DNA from: an uncultured Clostridia bacterium
Lineage (GTDB): Bacteria > Bacillota > Clostridia > Oscillospirales > Ruminococcaceae
Direction: 5' to 3'
Length of the DNA: 36,851 bases
NCBI GenBank assembly: GCA_944382845.1
Contig: CALWNN010000056.1
Span: 1-36,851, forward strand
The position numbers and the translations under genes were made by a program. The notes under the pieces are model-generated. The model was not told where the DNA came from and ran no database searches. It saw only the letters and a list, made by a program, of their open reading frames with translations. Position 1 is the first letter of the stretch. Each line of letters begins with the position of its first letter. Shown here piece by piece: positions 25,530 through 33,522 of the stretch.

Positions 25530-25871
25530 TTAATTTGCGTATTCAATTACAAGCTTATTTGGAAGGCAAACAATAGGTACGTTTTTGAGCCAACCGGTAT
25601 TAACACAGATATGATCGGGACAATCTGCGTCAAGAATATGGATGTTTCCGTTTTTTATCTCAATAACATTTTTACTTCCGTGATATTCCACTGTAATTAT
25701 ACGGTCATTTTCCTTGCTAAGGTCAATTGTATATATAATCTCGCCGTTTTGTGAAATTATAACCACATTACCCCGATCTCTTCCATGCAGAATAAAAATC
25801 AACGCTATAACAGTTATAACAATTAAAATAACTATAACGGCGACAATTATCCGGCGATTTACTTTATTCAC
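25530..25871 (-). CDS. NusG domain II-containing membrane-anchored protein
   Basis: The 113-residue product has an N-terminal signal anchor (about residues 8-29) and then an extracytoplasmic domain. This carries ILDADCPDHICVNTGWL..VPIVCLPNKLVIEI-type motifs, diagnostic of the NusG_II (DUF) family in which three cysteines are conserved. Such proteins often occur near FMN-binding, Rnf or thiamine-linked lipoproteins, but none is adjacent here. Function unknown. Translation starts at a GTG after an AGGGTGAT stretch. It follows the broken DUF1349 gene by about 100 bases. Confidence 0.85.
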   Translation of the reverse strand: MNKVNRRIIVAVIVILIVITVIALIFILHGRDRGNVVIISQNGEIIYTIDLSKENDRIITVEYHGSKNVIEIKNGNIHILDADCPDHICVNTGWLKNVPIVCLPNKLVIEYAN

Positions 25872-25974
25872 CTGTTTATCACCCTCACCTTCACGTCGGA
25901 ATAAGTACCGTTTGATTTGAAATCATCTTCTATTCTCTCAGGTATTATTCTATTTAATAATCAGCTTTTAAATT

Positions 25975-26581
25975 TCAGTCTTTGTCAGGCTGCTGACCAT
26001 CATGAGCTTTCCACTGGCAATCTGTTATTCTCAAATCAGAAAAAACAGCCCTGAAAGATGAATTTTCAGGAGAACAGGCATAAATCCCGAAAGAAATCTT
26101 TCCTCCGCCTTTATACATATGACATATCCTCATTTGAAAAAAGGTTTCACCATCGTTTGAACATTCAATACAGTAATCGTCTTCCCGTCTGCTGAAACGA
26201 TACCACATTGTTTTTACATCAGAACTGATAGAAGTTGTCGCCCAGTCGGAATAACCATTGTTTGTAACAACGCTTCCCAGATGTTGAAAATTATCATTTT
26301 CATACTCAACAGAAGCCTTAAGCCAATTTTCGCTGTCGAGGTACATAACTATCCCACACTGATCAAACCTTTGATGACTTTCTGAGAAGTCTGTTTTAAC
26401 TATAAAGCTGAAAAACCTTTCTTCTGTATCTATTTGCAGTACGGGGGGCGTTATCGTTTCTGAAATGATAATATGTCCTTTGCCAAAGGTCAGTATGCGG
26501 CTTTGTAACTATCTCTATTCTATCACTTAAAACAACATAGCTTTCCGGTTCACGAGTCCATCGAAAATTACTAAACTCCAT
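25975..26581 (-). pseudogene. DUF1349 (laminin-G-like) protein, split by a one-base frameshift
   Basis: Two adjacent frames together encode one DUF1349 protein of about 201 residues. The first gives MEFSNFRWTREPESY...WQRTYYHFRNDNAP and then goes out of frame. In the next frame the expected continuation VLQIDTEERFFSF...RFDQCGIVMYLDSENWLKASVEYEN appears. The switch falls exactly at a six-G run on the plus strand (26443-26448), where five would restore the frame. This could be a real inactivation, a sequencing error or slippage-based phase variation. The start has GGGGGT upstream and lies just after the flavodoxin-like gene; an alternative ATG is at 26593. DUF1349 proteins are often beta-xylosidase-C-terminal-like with unknown roles. 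Confidence 0.85.
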
Positions 26582-26592
26582 ATTTACCCCCA

Positions 26593-27210
26593 TTAGCGTA
26601 TGAAATGTGTAGGCGTCCAAGGTTCTTTTTCCGGAAGCCCGAACTTTTCCTTGCCAAGAGCGATACACTTCATTAAAAATGTCATGTTTCTTGCAAGAAC
26701 ACGCATTGTCTGCAGTCCCTCTTCGTCCATTTCAGCTTCACCCTTATTTCTTCCATGAATTGAATTCCAGTACTGGCTTGAAGCGATAGGCATATTTGCA
26801 ATTGTAAAGTATTTGTTCAGTTCGTCAAATGTTGCAGAACAGCCACCTCTTCTTGCACACACAACGCTTGCTCCGACCTTCATTGTCTTGTCAAAGTGAG
26901 TACTGTAAAAAAGTCTATCAAGACAGGCAATCAATGTTGCATTCGCAGACGCATAGTAAACAGGGCTTGCAACAACAAGTCCGTCCGCTTCCTCAAAATC
27001 CTTTGCAAGGTCGTTTACAATGTCGTTAAAAACACATTTTCCGGCTTCAAAGCATTTTCCGCAGGCTATACATCCCCTAATGTCTTTATTTCCTATCTGA
27101 ACAATCTTGGCCTCAACATTTTCCTCATCAAATATCTTTTTCATTTCGTTGACTGCAAGAGAAGTATTTCCGTTAATTCTTGGACTTCCGTTAATAATAA
27201 GTACTTTCAT
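26593..27210 (-). CDS. Flavodoxin-family NAD(P)H-dependent oxidoreductase
   Basis: The 205-residue product has the FMN-phosphate motif INGSPRINGNTS near the N-terminus and the VVASPVYYASANA loop typical of the NADPH-dependent FMN reductase/iron-sulfur flavoprotein group. A Cys cluster (GCIACGKCFEAGKC, residues about 48-61) resembles the compact cluster motif of iron-sulfur flavoproteins. The start at MKVLIINGSPR follows CGGGAGG. A longer reading (14 codons more) would run into repeat copy 3. The substrate is not predictable. Its leader is repeat copy 3 with a consensus promoter, and its stop touches a possible start of the DUF1349 gene. Confidence 0.9.
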   Translation of the reverse strand: MKVLIINGSPRINGNTSLAVNEMKKIFDEENVEAKIVQIGNKDIRGCIACGKCFEAGKCVFNDIVNDLAKDFEEADGLVVASPVYYASANATLIACLDRLFYSTHFDKTMKVGASVVCARRGGCSATFDELNKYFTIANMPIASSQYWNSIHGRNKGEAEMDEEGLQTMRVLARNMTFLMKCIALGKEKFGLPEKEPWTPTHFIR

Positions 27211-27232
27211 AAATCTTCCTCCCGAAAAATAT

Positions 27233-27512
27233 TTTAAATCGGAGCAAAGCATTGATAAGGATGTCTGCTTTTCAGCAGACAGGCTTAATCACATTGCGAC
27301 GAAAAGCAATCTGTCGCTGACTGCAGCAAGCTGCAGATAGGAGCTTTGCTCCTCAGTTTTTAAGTGGGGGTCTTAATCCTCCACTGAAAAACTGAGTGGA
27401 ACCCTGCCTCCAATAGGAGGCATATCATCCCATAGGAGGCAGACCCGCCCAATATGAGGCAGACCTGCCGAATACTCGGCAGGTGTACATCGGCGACTTG
27501 GTTATAATGTAT
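27233..27512 (-). repeat. Modular leader repeat, copy 3, upstream of flavodoxin-like gene
   Basis: The most complete copy, about 280 bases, matching copy 2 along nearly its whole length. On the minus strand its hairpins are CCTGCCGA/TCGGCAGG, TGCCTCC/GGAGGCA, a long CAGTTTTT-type stem with two mismatches, GGAGC/GCTCC, CTGCAGC/GCTGCAG, and GTCTGCT-GAAA-AGCAGAC with a GNRA-type loop. It ends 10 bases before the GGGAGG site of the oxidoreductase gene. It fills most of the 393-base gap between that gene and hpr. Confidence 0.85.
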
Positions 27513-27541
27513 ATCATATCACAACTTTTATATGAAATCAA
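27513..27541 (-). promoter_or_regulatory. Promoter reading into repeat copy 3
   Basis: Minus strand TTGATT, a 17-base spacer, TATGAT, ending at the edge of the repeat, so the whole repeat would be transcribed as leader. Confidence 0.65.
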
Positions 27542-27562
27542 CTGTCTTATCACTAACAATTC

Positions 27563-27586
27563 ACCCTGTCCATAAACGGACAGGGT
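27563..27586 (-). terminator. Hairpin after hpr, possible terminator
   Basis: Minus strand ACCCTGTCC, six bases, GGACAGGGT. The stem is perfect, but the following GAATTGTTAG is not a T-tract, so termination may be weak or factor-assisted. Confidence 0.5.
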
Positions 27587-27603
27587 AATGTTTATAAATA
27601 AAA

Positions 27604-27864
27604 TTAAAGATTTTCTTCAAGGAACTCTTTTACCTTTTCAATCGCTGTGTCTTCGTCGTCTCCTTCTGCTTTAACAGTAATAACATCTCCGCATTTAACT
27701 CCCAAGCCCATAAGCATCATAAGCTTTGTAGCTGATGCAGACTTTTCACCTTTTGAAATAGTTACTGTGCTTGAAAACTCTTTACAACACAGCTTAGCAA
27801 GCTGACCTGCCGGTCTTGCGTGTATTCCCACTTCATCCTTAATTGTGTAATCAAATGATTTCAT
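27604..27864 (-). CDS. HPr-family phosphocarrier protein, lacking the Ser46 site
   Basis: HPr passes phosphate from Enzyme I to sugar-specific EIIA. The 86-residue product has the active H15 in GIHARPAG. Around the regulatory site the sequence reads SASATKLMMLMGLG: aligned to B. subtilis HPr (LKSIMGVMSLG), Ser46 is replaced by Lys47, with Thr46 just before. The protein should take part in phosphotransfer but may not be a target of HPr kinase in the classical way. It is 36 bases after treC with a CAGGAGG site, so it is probably made with the trehalose genes. It may be a dedicated carrier or the general HPr of the cell. Confidence 0.93.
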   Translation of the reverse strand: MKSFDYTIKDEVGIHARPAGQLAKLCCKEFSSTVTISKGEKSASATKLMMLMGLGVKCGDVITVKAEGDDEDTAIEKVKEFLEENL

Positions 27865-27900
27865 AACAATACCTCCTGAGTATTTCCATTAAGATCAAAT

Positions 27901-29535
27901 TTATTTTTCATAAACCGCCGCTTCATATGGACGGAGTATTTCATTATTCTGACAATTGCAATCATTATAATTGCAAAGAATCATATCCATACCTTTAAGA
28001 TATTTCGTAAAGTCAGCATGGACTTCGTTTTTTGTCATGTTACAGATGACGACTATTTGTTTTCCGTCAAGAGAACGTTTATAGCAGAAAAGGTCTTCCC
28101 TATCACTATAGAAAAAATCTATGTCACCATCAGAAATAACTTTATTTGTTTTTCTAAGAGCAATAAGCTTTTTAAAATAATTAAATACTGAATTTTCATC
28201 TTTTATTTCATTTTCAGCACATATACCCTTTGAATTTTCCGACAGTCCTATCCAAGGCGTCACTGAAGAAAAGCCTGCATTTTCCCCATTTGTCCATTGC
28301 ATTGGAGTTCTTCCGTTGTCCCTTGAGCGCTGTGAAATAATATAAAGTGCGTCCTGTTCGCTAATTCCCTGACTTTTTAATATTTCAAAATAATTTAAGC
28401 TTTCAACATCCCGATACTGACTTATATTTTTAAAACCTGCGTTTTCAAGTCCAAGCTCTTCTCCCTGATAGATATAAGGCGTCCCCCTCATAAGGTACAT
28501 GAGAGTTGCGAGCATTTTAGCTGACTCTTTGTGAAATTCCTTTGTATCTCCAAAGCGTGAAACAGTTCTCGGCTGGTCATGATTACACCAGAAAAGTGCG
28601 TTCCAACCGTTATTTTCAGCCATTTTAGTCTGCCAGCTTTCAAGGATATCCTTAAGCTTTCTGTAGTCTGTGGGTTGAAGCTTCCACTTATCCCCGTTAA
28701 AATAATCAACTTTCAGGTGATGGAAGCTAAAGGACATATTCAGCTCCTTTTCTTTTGGGTTTGTATAACCAATACAGTTTTCAAGAGAGGTAGAGCTCAT
28801 TTCTCCTACTGTCACAACATCATCAAGTCCTCCGTCACGGTGAAGTTCTTTCAGAAATTCGTGAATCTTAGGCCCATCGGTGTAAAATCTTCTGCCGTCC
28901 CCTATATAGTCGTTTTCAAACTTTTGAGGCTTTGAAACAAGATTTATAACATCAAATCTGAACCCTTTTACACCTTTTCCTTTCCAGAATCTCAGAACAT
29001 TTTTAAGTTCTTCTCTTACCTTTGGATTTTCCCAGTAAAGGTCGGCCTGAGTTTTGTCGAAAAGATGAAGATACCACTTTTTAAGTTCCGGAACATATTC
29101 CCATGCGCTTCCGCCGAATTTAGACTGCCAGTTTGTAGGCGGAGTATCCGGGCTTGAGTCACGGAATATATAATAGTCTATATATTTTTTATCACCGGAA
29201 AGAGCTTTTTTGAACCACTGATGTTCTGTCGAAGTATGGTTAAATACCATATCAAGCATTATACCTATTCCAAGGCTATCCGCTTTTCTTACCATTTCTT
29301 CAAAATCAGTCATAGTTCCGTACATCGGTTCGATGTTCAGGTAATCCGATATATCGTAGCCGTTATCCTTTTGAGGCGAGCAGAAAAAAGGAGTTATCCA
29401 TATCATATCCGCACCAAGCTCTTTTATATAATCAAGCTTCATGGTTATTCCATTTAAATCTCCTATTCCGTCTCCGTTTGAGTCATAAAATGACTTTGGA
29501 TAAATCTGATAAACGGTACTGTTTGTGAAGTTCAT
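27901..29535 (-). CDS. treC: Alpha,alpha-phosphotrehalase (trehalose-6-phosphate hydrolase), GH13
   Basis: TreC hydrolyses trehalose-6-phosphate, formed by PTS uptake, to glucose and glucose-6-phosphate. The 544-residue product has the GH13 blocks in order: NSTVYQIYPKSFYDSNGDGIGDL, DMVFNHTS, the nucleophile region GFRFDVINL, the acid/base VGEMSS, and NHDQPR. Oligo-1,6-glucosidases are close relatives; the neighbouring trehalose-type PTS permease and TreR settle the call. It follows treP by 13 bases with GAGGTT-type spacing and no terminator between. Confidence 0.93.
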   Translation of the reverse strand: MNFTNSTVYQIYPKSFYDSNGDGIGDLNGITMKLDYIKELGADMIWITPFFCSPQKDNGYDISDYLNIEPMYGTMTDFEEMVRKADSLGIGIMLDMVFNHTSTEHQWFKKALSGDKKYIDYYIFRDSSPDTPPTNWQSKFGGSAWEYVPELKKWYLHLFDKTQADLYWENPKVREELKNVLRFWKGKGVKGFRFDVINLVSKPQKFENDYIGDGRRFYTDGPKIHEFLKELHRDGGLDDVVTVGEMSSTSLENCIGYTNPKEKELNMSFSFHHLKVDYFNGDKWKLQPTDYRKLKDILESWQTKMAENNGWNALFWCNHDQPRTVSRFGDTKEFHKESAKMLATLMYLMRGTPYIYQGEELGLENAGFKNISQYRDVESLNYFEILKSQGISEQDALYIISQRSRDNGRTPMQWTNGENAGFSSVTPWIGLSENSKGICAENEIKDENSVFNYFKKLIALRKTNKVISDGDIDFFYSDREDLFCYKRSLDGKQIVVICNMTKNEVHADFTKYLKGMDMILCNYNDCNCQNNEILRPYEAAVYEK

Positions 29536-29548
29536 ATGAAACCTCCTG

Positions 29549-31507
29549 TTAATCCCAAGTTATAATTTTTGTTTCGCCTGATACAGCGTCCATGCCAAAG
29601 TTGAAATGTATATTTTTAGCATTACCCTCATCAGAAACACAGATAACGGTAGTTGTGGGGTGACCGGCAGATTTGATTTTTTCAATTGAAAATCCAATAA
29701 GCTTATCGCCCTTCTTGACTTTATCTCCTGTTGAAACATACATTGTAAATCCATCGCCGTTCATTTCTACTGTATTGATTCCCACATGTATAAGAAGTTC
29801 AAGATCGTTTGAGAGTTTAAGTCCGCAGGCATGGTTGCTTCCGTCCATAACCACTGTTATTTCAGCGTCACACGGAGCAACAATTACTTCATCTGTCGGC
29901 TCAACAGCAATACCGTCTCCCAAAACTTTCTGAGAGAAAACATCATCGGGAACATCTTCAATTGAAATAACCTTTCCTGAAACAGGTGCGTAAATCGCAT
30001 TTTCAATATCTGAATTTTCAGTATTGCTTTCTTCTGATGTTGAGCTTAATGAGGCTGAACTTTCTGTTTCAGGTACTTTCACTGTCTGAGCATTAACAGA
30101 AAGCTTTTTCTTTCCTACGATAATTGTGAGTACAAAAGGAACAACTATTGCAACTGCCATACAAAGGAGAAATATTCCCCAGTATTCTGATTTGATGGAA
30201 AGTATGCCGGGAATACCTCCGACGCCTATACTGAACGCCTCTACTCCAAAGCCCACTGATATTATAGCAGCAATAGAAGAGCCTATCATTCCGCAGATAA
30301 GAGGAAATCCGTATTTTAAGTTTACACCGAAAAGTGCTGGTTCGGTAACTCCAAGATAGCAGGAAATAAAAGCAGGAATATTTATCTGCTTAGCCTGTTC
30401 GTTTTTCCTCTGCAACACTGCCATACCAAGAACGGCAGAGCCCTGAGCAATGTTACTTAATGCGATCATTGGCCAAAGGATAGTTCCTCCATAAGTGGTA
30501 GAAAGAGTGGTATCAATTGCATTTGTCATATGGTGAAGTCCGGTCATAACAACAGGAGCATAAAGAAGTCCGAATAATCCTGCAAAGATAACACCGTAAT
30601 TTGACATGAGTCCATTGTATACAACATTGGCAATGGCGTCGCCGATCTTCCAACCGATAGGTCCTACAACTGTATGAGCAATAATAACAGCCGGAACAAG
30701 TGAGCAGAAAGGAACAACAATCATGCTTACCACAGCAGGAGTTATCTTACGGAAAAATTTTTCGAGATAAACAAGAACAAAGCCGGCCAAAATAGCTGCT
30801 ATTACCTGACCTTGATATCCAATCATCTGAACCTTTGCAAAGCCGAAATCCCAGACCGGAATTTCAGACGCAGGTGTTGACGCAACAGAAAAACCGTTAA
30901 GCAGCTGAGGCGAAACAAGGGTAAGACCTAAAACTATACCTAATATCTGAGTCGTACCCATTTTTTTAGTGATGGACCATACTATACCTACAGGGAGCAA
31001 ATGGAAAACCGCTTCGCCGATAAGCCAGAGAAAGCTATACAGACCTGCCCAGAACTGTGATATATCCGCAAGGCTCTTGGTTCCGTTATCAAAGAAATTT
31101 ATCTCACCGATAATATTTCTGAATCCAAGAATAAGACCGCCACAAATAAGCGCAGGAATAATAGGTGCAAAAATTTCTCCAAGATTGCTCATAAGACGCT
31201 GTATGAAATTCTGATTGCCCTTTGCCGCTTCCTTTGCAGCTTCTTTATTGACCCCTTCAATTCCGGCAACATCAGTAAATTCCTTATAAAACTCTGCAAC
31301 GTCGTTTCCGATAATTACCTGAAACTGTCCTGCCTGAGTAAACGTTCCCTTTACCGAGGCAAGTTCATCAATCTTTTTTGTGTCAGCAAGTTTTGTATCA
31401 CCAAGCACAAATCTCATTCTTGTCATGCAGTGCGTTACTGCACTGATGTTTTTTGCTCCGCCTACAAGTTCAAGAAGCGAAGCTGCATCATTACGATATT
31501 TTCCCAT
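29549..31507 (-). CDS. treP: Trehalose-specific PTS permease EIIBCA
   Basis: This membrane transporter phosphorylates trehalose as it takes it up. The 652-residue product has an N-terminal EIIB domain with phosphorylated C27 in SAVTHCMTRMRF, a central EIIC of about ten membrane segments, then a Ser/Glu-rich linker (SSASLSSTSEESNTENS). A complete EIIA domain follows, with the active H574 in LLIHVGINTVEMNG. Most B. subtilis-type TreP lack the fused EIIA, so this one needs only HPr as donor, consistent with hpr in the same operon. The start is at MGKYRNDAASLLELVGG; a reading 13 codons longer is possible but lacks a proper ribosome site. Confidence 0.92.
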   Translation of the reverse strand: MGKYRNDAASLLELVGGAKNISAVTHCMTRMRFVLGDTKLADTKKIDELASVKGTFTQAGQFQVIIGNDVAEFYKEFTDVAGIEGVNKEAAKEAAKGNQNFIQRLMSNLGEIFAPIIPALICGGLILGFRNIIGEINFFDNGTKSLADISQFWAGLYSFLWLIGEAVFHLLPVGIVWSITKKMGTTQILGIVLGLTLVSPQLLNGFSVASTPASEIPVWDFGFAKVQMIGYQGQVIAAILAGFVLVYLEKFFRKITPAVVSMIVVPFCSLVPAVIIAHTVVGPIGWKIGDAIANVVYNGLMSNYGVIFAGLFGLLYAPVVMTGLHHMTNAIDTTLSTTYGGTILWPMIALSNIAQGSAVLGMAVLQRKNEQAKQINIPAFISCYLGVTEPALFGVNLKYGFPLICGMIGSSIAAIISVGFGVEAFSIGVGGIPGILSIKSEYWGIFLLCMAVAIVVPFVLTIIVGKKKLSVNAQTVKVPETESSASLSSTSEESNTENSDIENAIYAPVSGKVISIEDVPDDVFSQKVLGDGIAVEPTDEVIVAPCDAEITVVMDGSNHACGLKLSNDLELLIHVGINTVEMNGDGFTMYVSTGDKVKKGDKLIGFSIEKIKSAGHPTTTVICVSDEGNAKNIHFNFGMDAVSGETKIITWD

Positions 31508-31627
31508 ACCGCATTCCGTCCTTTCATGTAAAATTAAACGTAACATATAAAACAGAAGCTATTATTAATTATTTGCAATGTCAAGGTAGAATATCAATTT
31601 TAGTTTTCAGCTCTCATCCTTGTTAAT

Positions 31628-31656
31628 ATTATGACTTGTTTAAACAAGTTCGTCAA
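31628..31656 (-). promoter_or_regulatory. treP promoter with TreR operator in the spacer
   Basis: Minus strand TTGACG, a 17-base spacer, CATAAT. The spacer is occupied by the perfect palindrome ACTTGTTTAAACAAGT (31634-31649), so a bound repressor would exclude RNA polymerase. The palindrome matches the other site at treR and resembles the TreR operators of B. subtilis. Confidence 0.8.
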
Positions 31657-31684
31657 GTGCTTTTTTGATTTTCCTAAAAGTTTG

Positions 31685-31738
31685 TTGACAAAGCACAAAA
31701 ATTGTGATATACTATTGTCTAACTTGTATATACAAGTT
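31685..31738 (+). promoter_or_regulatory. treR promoter and downstream TreR operator
   Basis: TTGACA, a 17-base spacer, TATACT (31685-31713), followed by the perfect palindrome AACTTGTATATACAAGTT (31721-31738) at the expected transcription start. This indicates autoregulation. The leader of about 67 bases to the treR start shows nothing else. Confidence 0.85.
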
Positions 31739-31787
31739 CAGCAATCAGTTATACTATCAAAAAACAGTTAATAAAGAAAGTGATATT

Positions 31788-32513
31788 ATGCCAAAAACAA
31801 AATACGATGGAATATACCAAGAGCTTCAAAGCAGAATATTTGACGGAACATATGCATATCAGCAGACAATACCATCGGAGACTATGCTCACAAGCGAATT
31901 TGGCTGTTCAAGAAACACGGTAAGGCGGGCAATTGAAATGTTGTCGTCTGAGGGTTTTGTTCAGTCTGTTCACGGAAAAGGAGTTATTGTAATTTACGAT
32001 GCTGAGAAGCATTCAATTTTTTCCTTGAACAGGATTGAATCATTTACAGAAGCTTCGGTAAGGAATAATCTTGATTATGTTACAAAAGTACTGCTTTTTT
32101 CCGAACTTGAAACAGACGAACGCATAAGCCGAAGGACAGGCTTTCCTGTAGGATGTGAGATATATTACATTCAACGTCTACGTATAATCGACGGGTCACC
32201 TCTTATTATCGACCATAATTATTTCAGAAAAGACATTGTAAAAGGCCTTACAAAAGAAATTGCCAAAGGTTCGATTTACGCTTATATTGAAGGCAAATTA
32301 GGAATCGTAATTACCACTACAAAGCGAGTTATAAGAGTTGAGCCAATTACAGAGCACGACGAGAAATATTTACAGCTTGACGGATGCAACTGTGTTGCTG
32401 CGATAAACAATTCCACATATAACAGCAATGGAGAAATGTTTGAGTTCACCCAATCAAGGCACAGTCCGAAATACTTTGAGTTTCACGAAATATCTCACCG
32501 AAGCAGCATATAA
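31788..32513 (+). CDS. treR: GntR-family trehalose operon repressor TreR
   Basis: The 241-residue protein has an N-terminal GntR winged helix (IYQELQSRIFDGTYAY..TIPSETMLTSEFGCSRNTVRRAIEMLSSEGFVQSVHGKG) and a C-terminal UTRA effector domain with PRY-like strands and the FEFTQSRHSP motif. TreR releases DNA in response to trehalose-6-phosphate in characterised Firmicutes. The ATG giving MPKTKYDGIYQEL is preceded by GAAAGTGAT, a weak site. A longer reading from 31704 would begin inside the promoter and is rejected. It is divergent from treP-treC-hpr, with paired operators between. Confidence 0.92.
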   Translation: MPKTKYDGIYQELQSRIFDGTYAYQQTIPSETMLTSEFGCSRNTVRRAIEMLSSEGFVQSVHGKGVIVIYDAEKHSIFSLNRIESFTEASVRNNLDYVTKVLLFSELETDERISRRTGFPVGCEIYYIQRLRIIDGSPLIIDHNYFRKDIVKGLTKEIAKGSIYAYIEGKLGIVITTTKRVIRVEPITEHDEKYLQLDGCNCVAAINNSTYNSNGEMFEFTQSRHSPKYFEFHEISHRSSI

Positions 32514-32516
32514 TAC

Positions 32517-32555
32517 AAAAACCGGTCTTTTATTACAAAAGATCGGTTTTTTATG
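32517..32555. terminator. Terminator after treR, probably bidirectional
   Basis: ACCG-GTCTTTT, a short loop, AAAAGATCGGT followed by six T on plus. On the minus strand the same hairpin is followed by five T, so it could also end a transcript of repeat copy 4. Confidence 0.8.
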
Positions 32556-32556
32556 C

Positions 32557-32684
32557 TTTATAAATCAGAGCAAAGTTCCTAAGCAGGTTTCATGAGTTGT
32601 TTTTATCAAAGATAAAAAAATAGCTCAATATTCCTAACCCGCCGTATATTCGACATAGGAACATCGGCGAACCGGTTATAAAAT
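32557..32684 (-). repeat. Modular leader repeat, copy 4 (short form, not upstream of a gene)
   Basis: About 128 bases carrying only the two conserved ends: TTATAACC..TTCGCCGATGTTCC and GCTTTGCTC-GATTTATAAA. The middle is replaced by short AT-rich hairpins, and the CCTGCCGA hairpin is degraded. It lies between treR and the SDR gene, which converge, and it is not followed by a ribosome site. Confidence 0.65.
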
Positions 32685-32704
32685 AATACCCTTCTCTGAA
32701 TCAA
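32675..32704 (-). promoter_or_regulatory. Possible promoter of repeat copy 4
   Basis: Minus strand TTGATT, an 18-base spacer, TATAAC, the -10 lying inside the conserved TTATAACC end of the repeat. With the terminator at 32517-32555 it would make a free transcript of roughly 150 bases. Confidence 0.4.
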
Positions 32705-32730
32705 ACACTAAAAAAGCGCATTTATTGAAT

Positions 32731-32762
32731 CTGCTCATGTCAATAATACTTGACATGAGCAG
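32731..32762. terminator. Perfect 13-bp hairpin after the SDR gene, possible terminator
   Basis: CTGCTCATGTCAA, six bases, TTGACATGAGCAG. It is seven bases past the SDR stop. It lacks a T-tract on either strand, so it may instead stabilise the transcript's 3' end. Confidence 0.5.
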
Positions 32763-32769
32763 TATACAT

Positions 32770-33522
32770 TTAATATCCGTATGGGCTGTCAAACTCTGCT
32801 TCTGCTTTTTTTATTGCATCTTCAAGGGTCATGCCTGTAAAATGCGGCGCAGCTAAATATCTTCCGGATTTTTTATCATCGACAAATACGCCGACAATTA
32901 CGCCGGGTATTGCGCTTTCCGGTGCATTCGGAGCGTGAGGCCCGCCCAAGTCTGTCCTGCACCAGCCCGGATCTGTCAGATTAATCATAACGTTTGTACC
33001 CTCTATCTTTGAGCCAAGATCGATAGTAACTTTGTCAAGTGCAGCCTTGCTTGCCGAATATCCTGCTTGTTCCGGCTCAAGACGTATTCCGCTTGTTGTA
33101 TTCACAATGCGTCCGAAGCCTCTTTCGATCATTTTAGGCAGAAAATGATAGCATATCATCATGGGAGCAATTGTGTTTATAAGGAAGCTTTTTTCATAGT
33201 CCTCCACCGGTGTTTTCAGATAATCTGTACGGTATGCGATCTGTACAGCCGCATTATTGAGTACAATGTCTATCTGAGTACCATTATTATCGATCAATTC
33301 AAGCATTTTCTTTACAGCGTCAAGGTCTGAAAGTTCTGCGGCAACTGGGTATACTTCAATTCCGTAAGTCTTTAATTCGTCGACAAGCTTTTCCGTATGC
33401 TTTAACTCTCTGCTTTGCAAAACAAGATTACAACCGTATTCGGCGAGACTTTTAGCCGCAAGATAACCTATTCCTCGGCTCGCTCCGGTTACCAAAGCCC
33501 ATTTTCCTTTAACATCAACCAT
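32770..33522 (-). CDS. SDR family oxidoreductase
   Basis: The 250-residue product is a classical short-chain dehydrogenase. It has the NAD(P)-binding TGASRGIG at residues 12-19, NNAA at 89-92, the catalytic S144 and the Y155-x3-K159 pair in YSASK. The substrate is unknown. The ATG overlaps the end of the epimerase gene by eight bases and has AAAGGAGA upstream. It is the third gene of the operon whose first two encode an iron alcohol dehydrogenase and an extended SDR. Confidence 0.93.
   Translation of the reverse strand: MVDVKGKWALVTGASRGIGYLAAKSLAEYGCNLVLQSRELKHTEKLVDELKTYGIEVYPVAAELSDLDAVKKMLELIDNNGTQIDIVLNNAAVQIAYRTDYLKTPVEDYEKSFLINTIAPMMICYHFLPKMIERGFGRIVNTTSGIRLEPEQAGYSASKAALDKVTIDLGSKIEGTNVMINLTDPGWCRTDLGGPHAPNAPESAIPGVIVGVFVDDKKSGRYLAAPHFTGMTLEDAIKKAEAEFDSPYGY

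Noticed and set aside
25179-27512. Repeat copies 2 and 3 as ends of a composite transposon
   Set aside because: They are direct, not inverted, with no transposase between, and other copies occur singly.
20743-27512. Repeats as T-box or SAM riboswitches
   Set aside because: No T-box GGTGG-ACC antiterminator motif, no S-box core, and no attenuator terminator before the ribosome sites.
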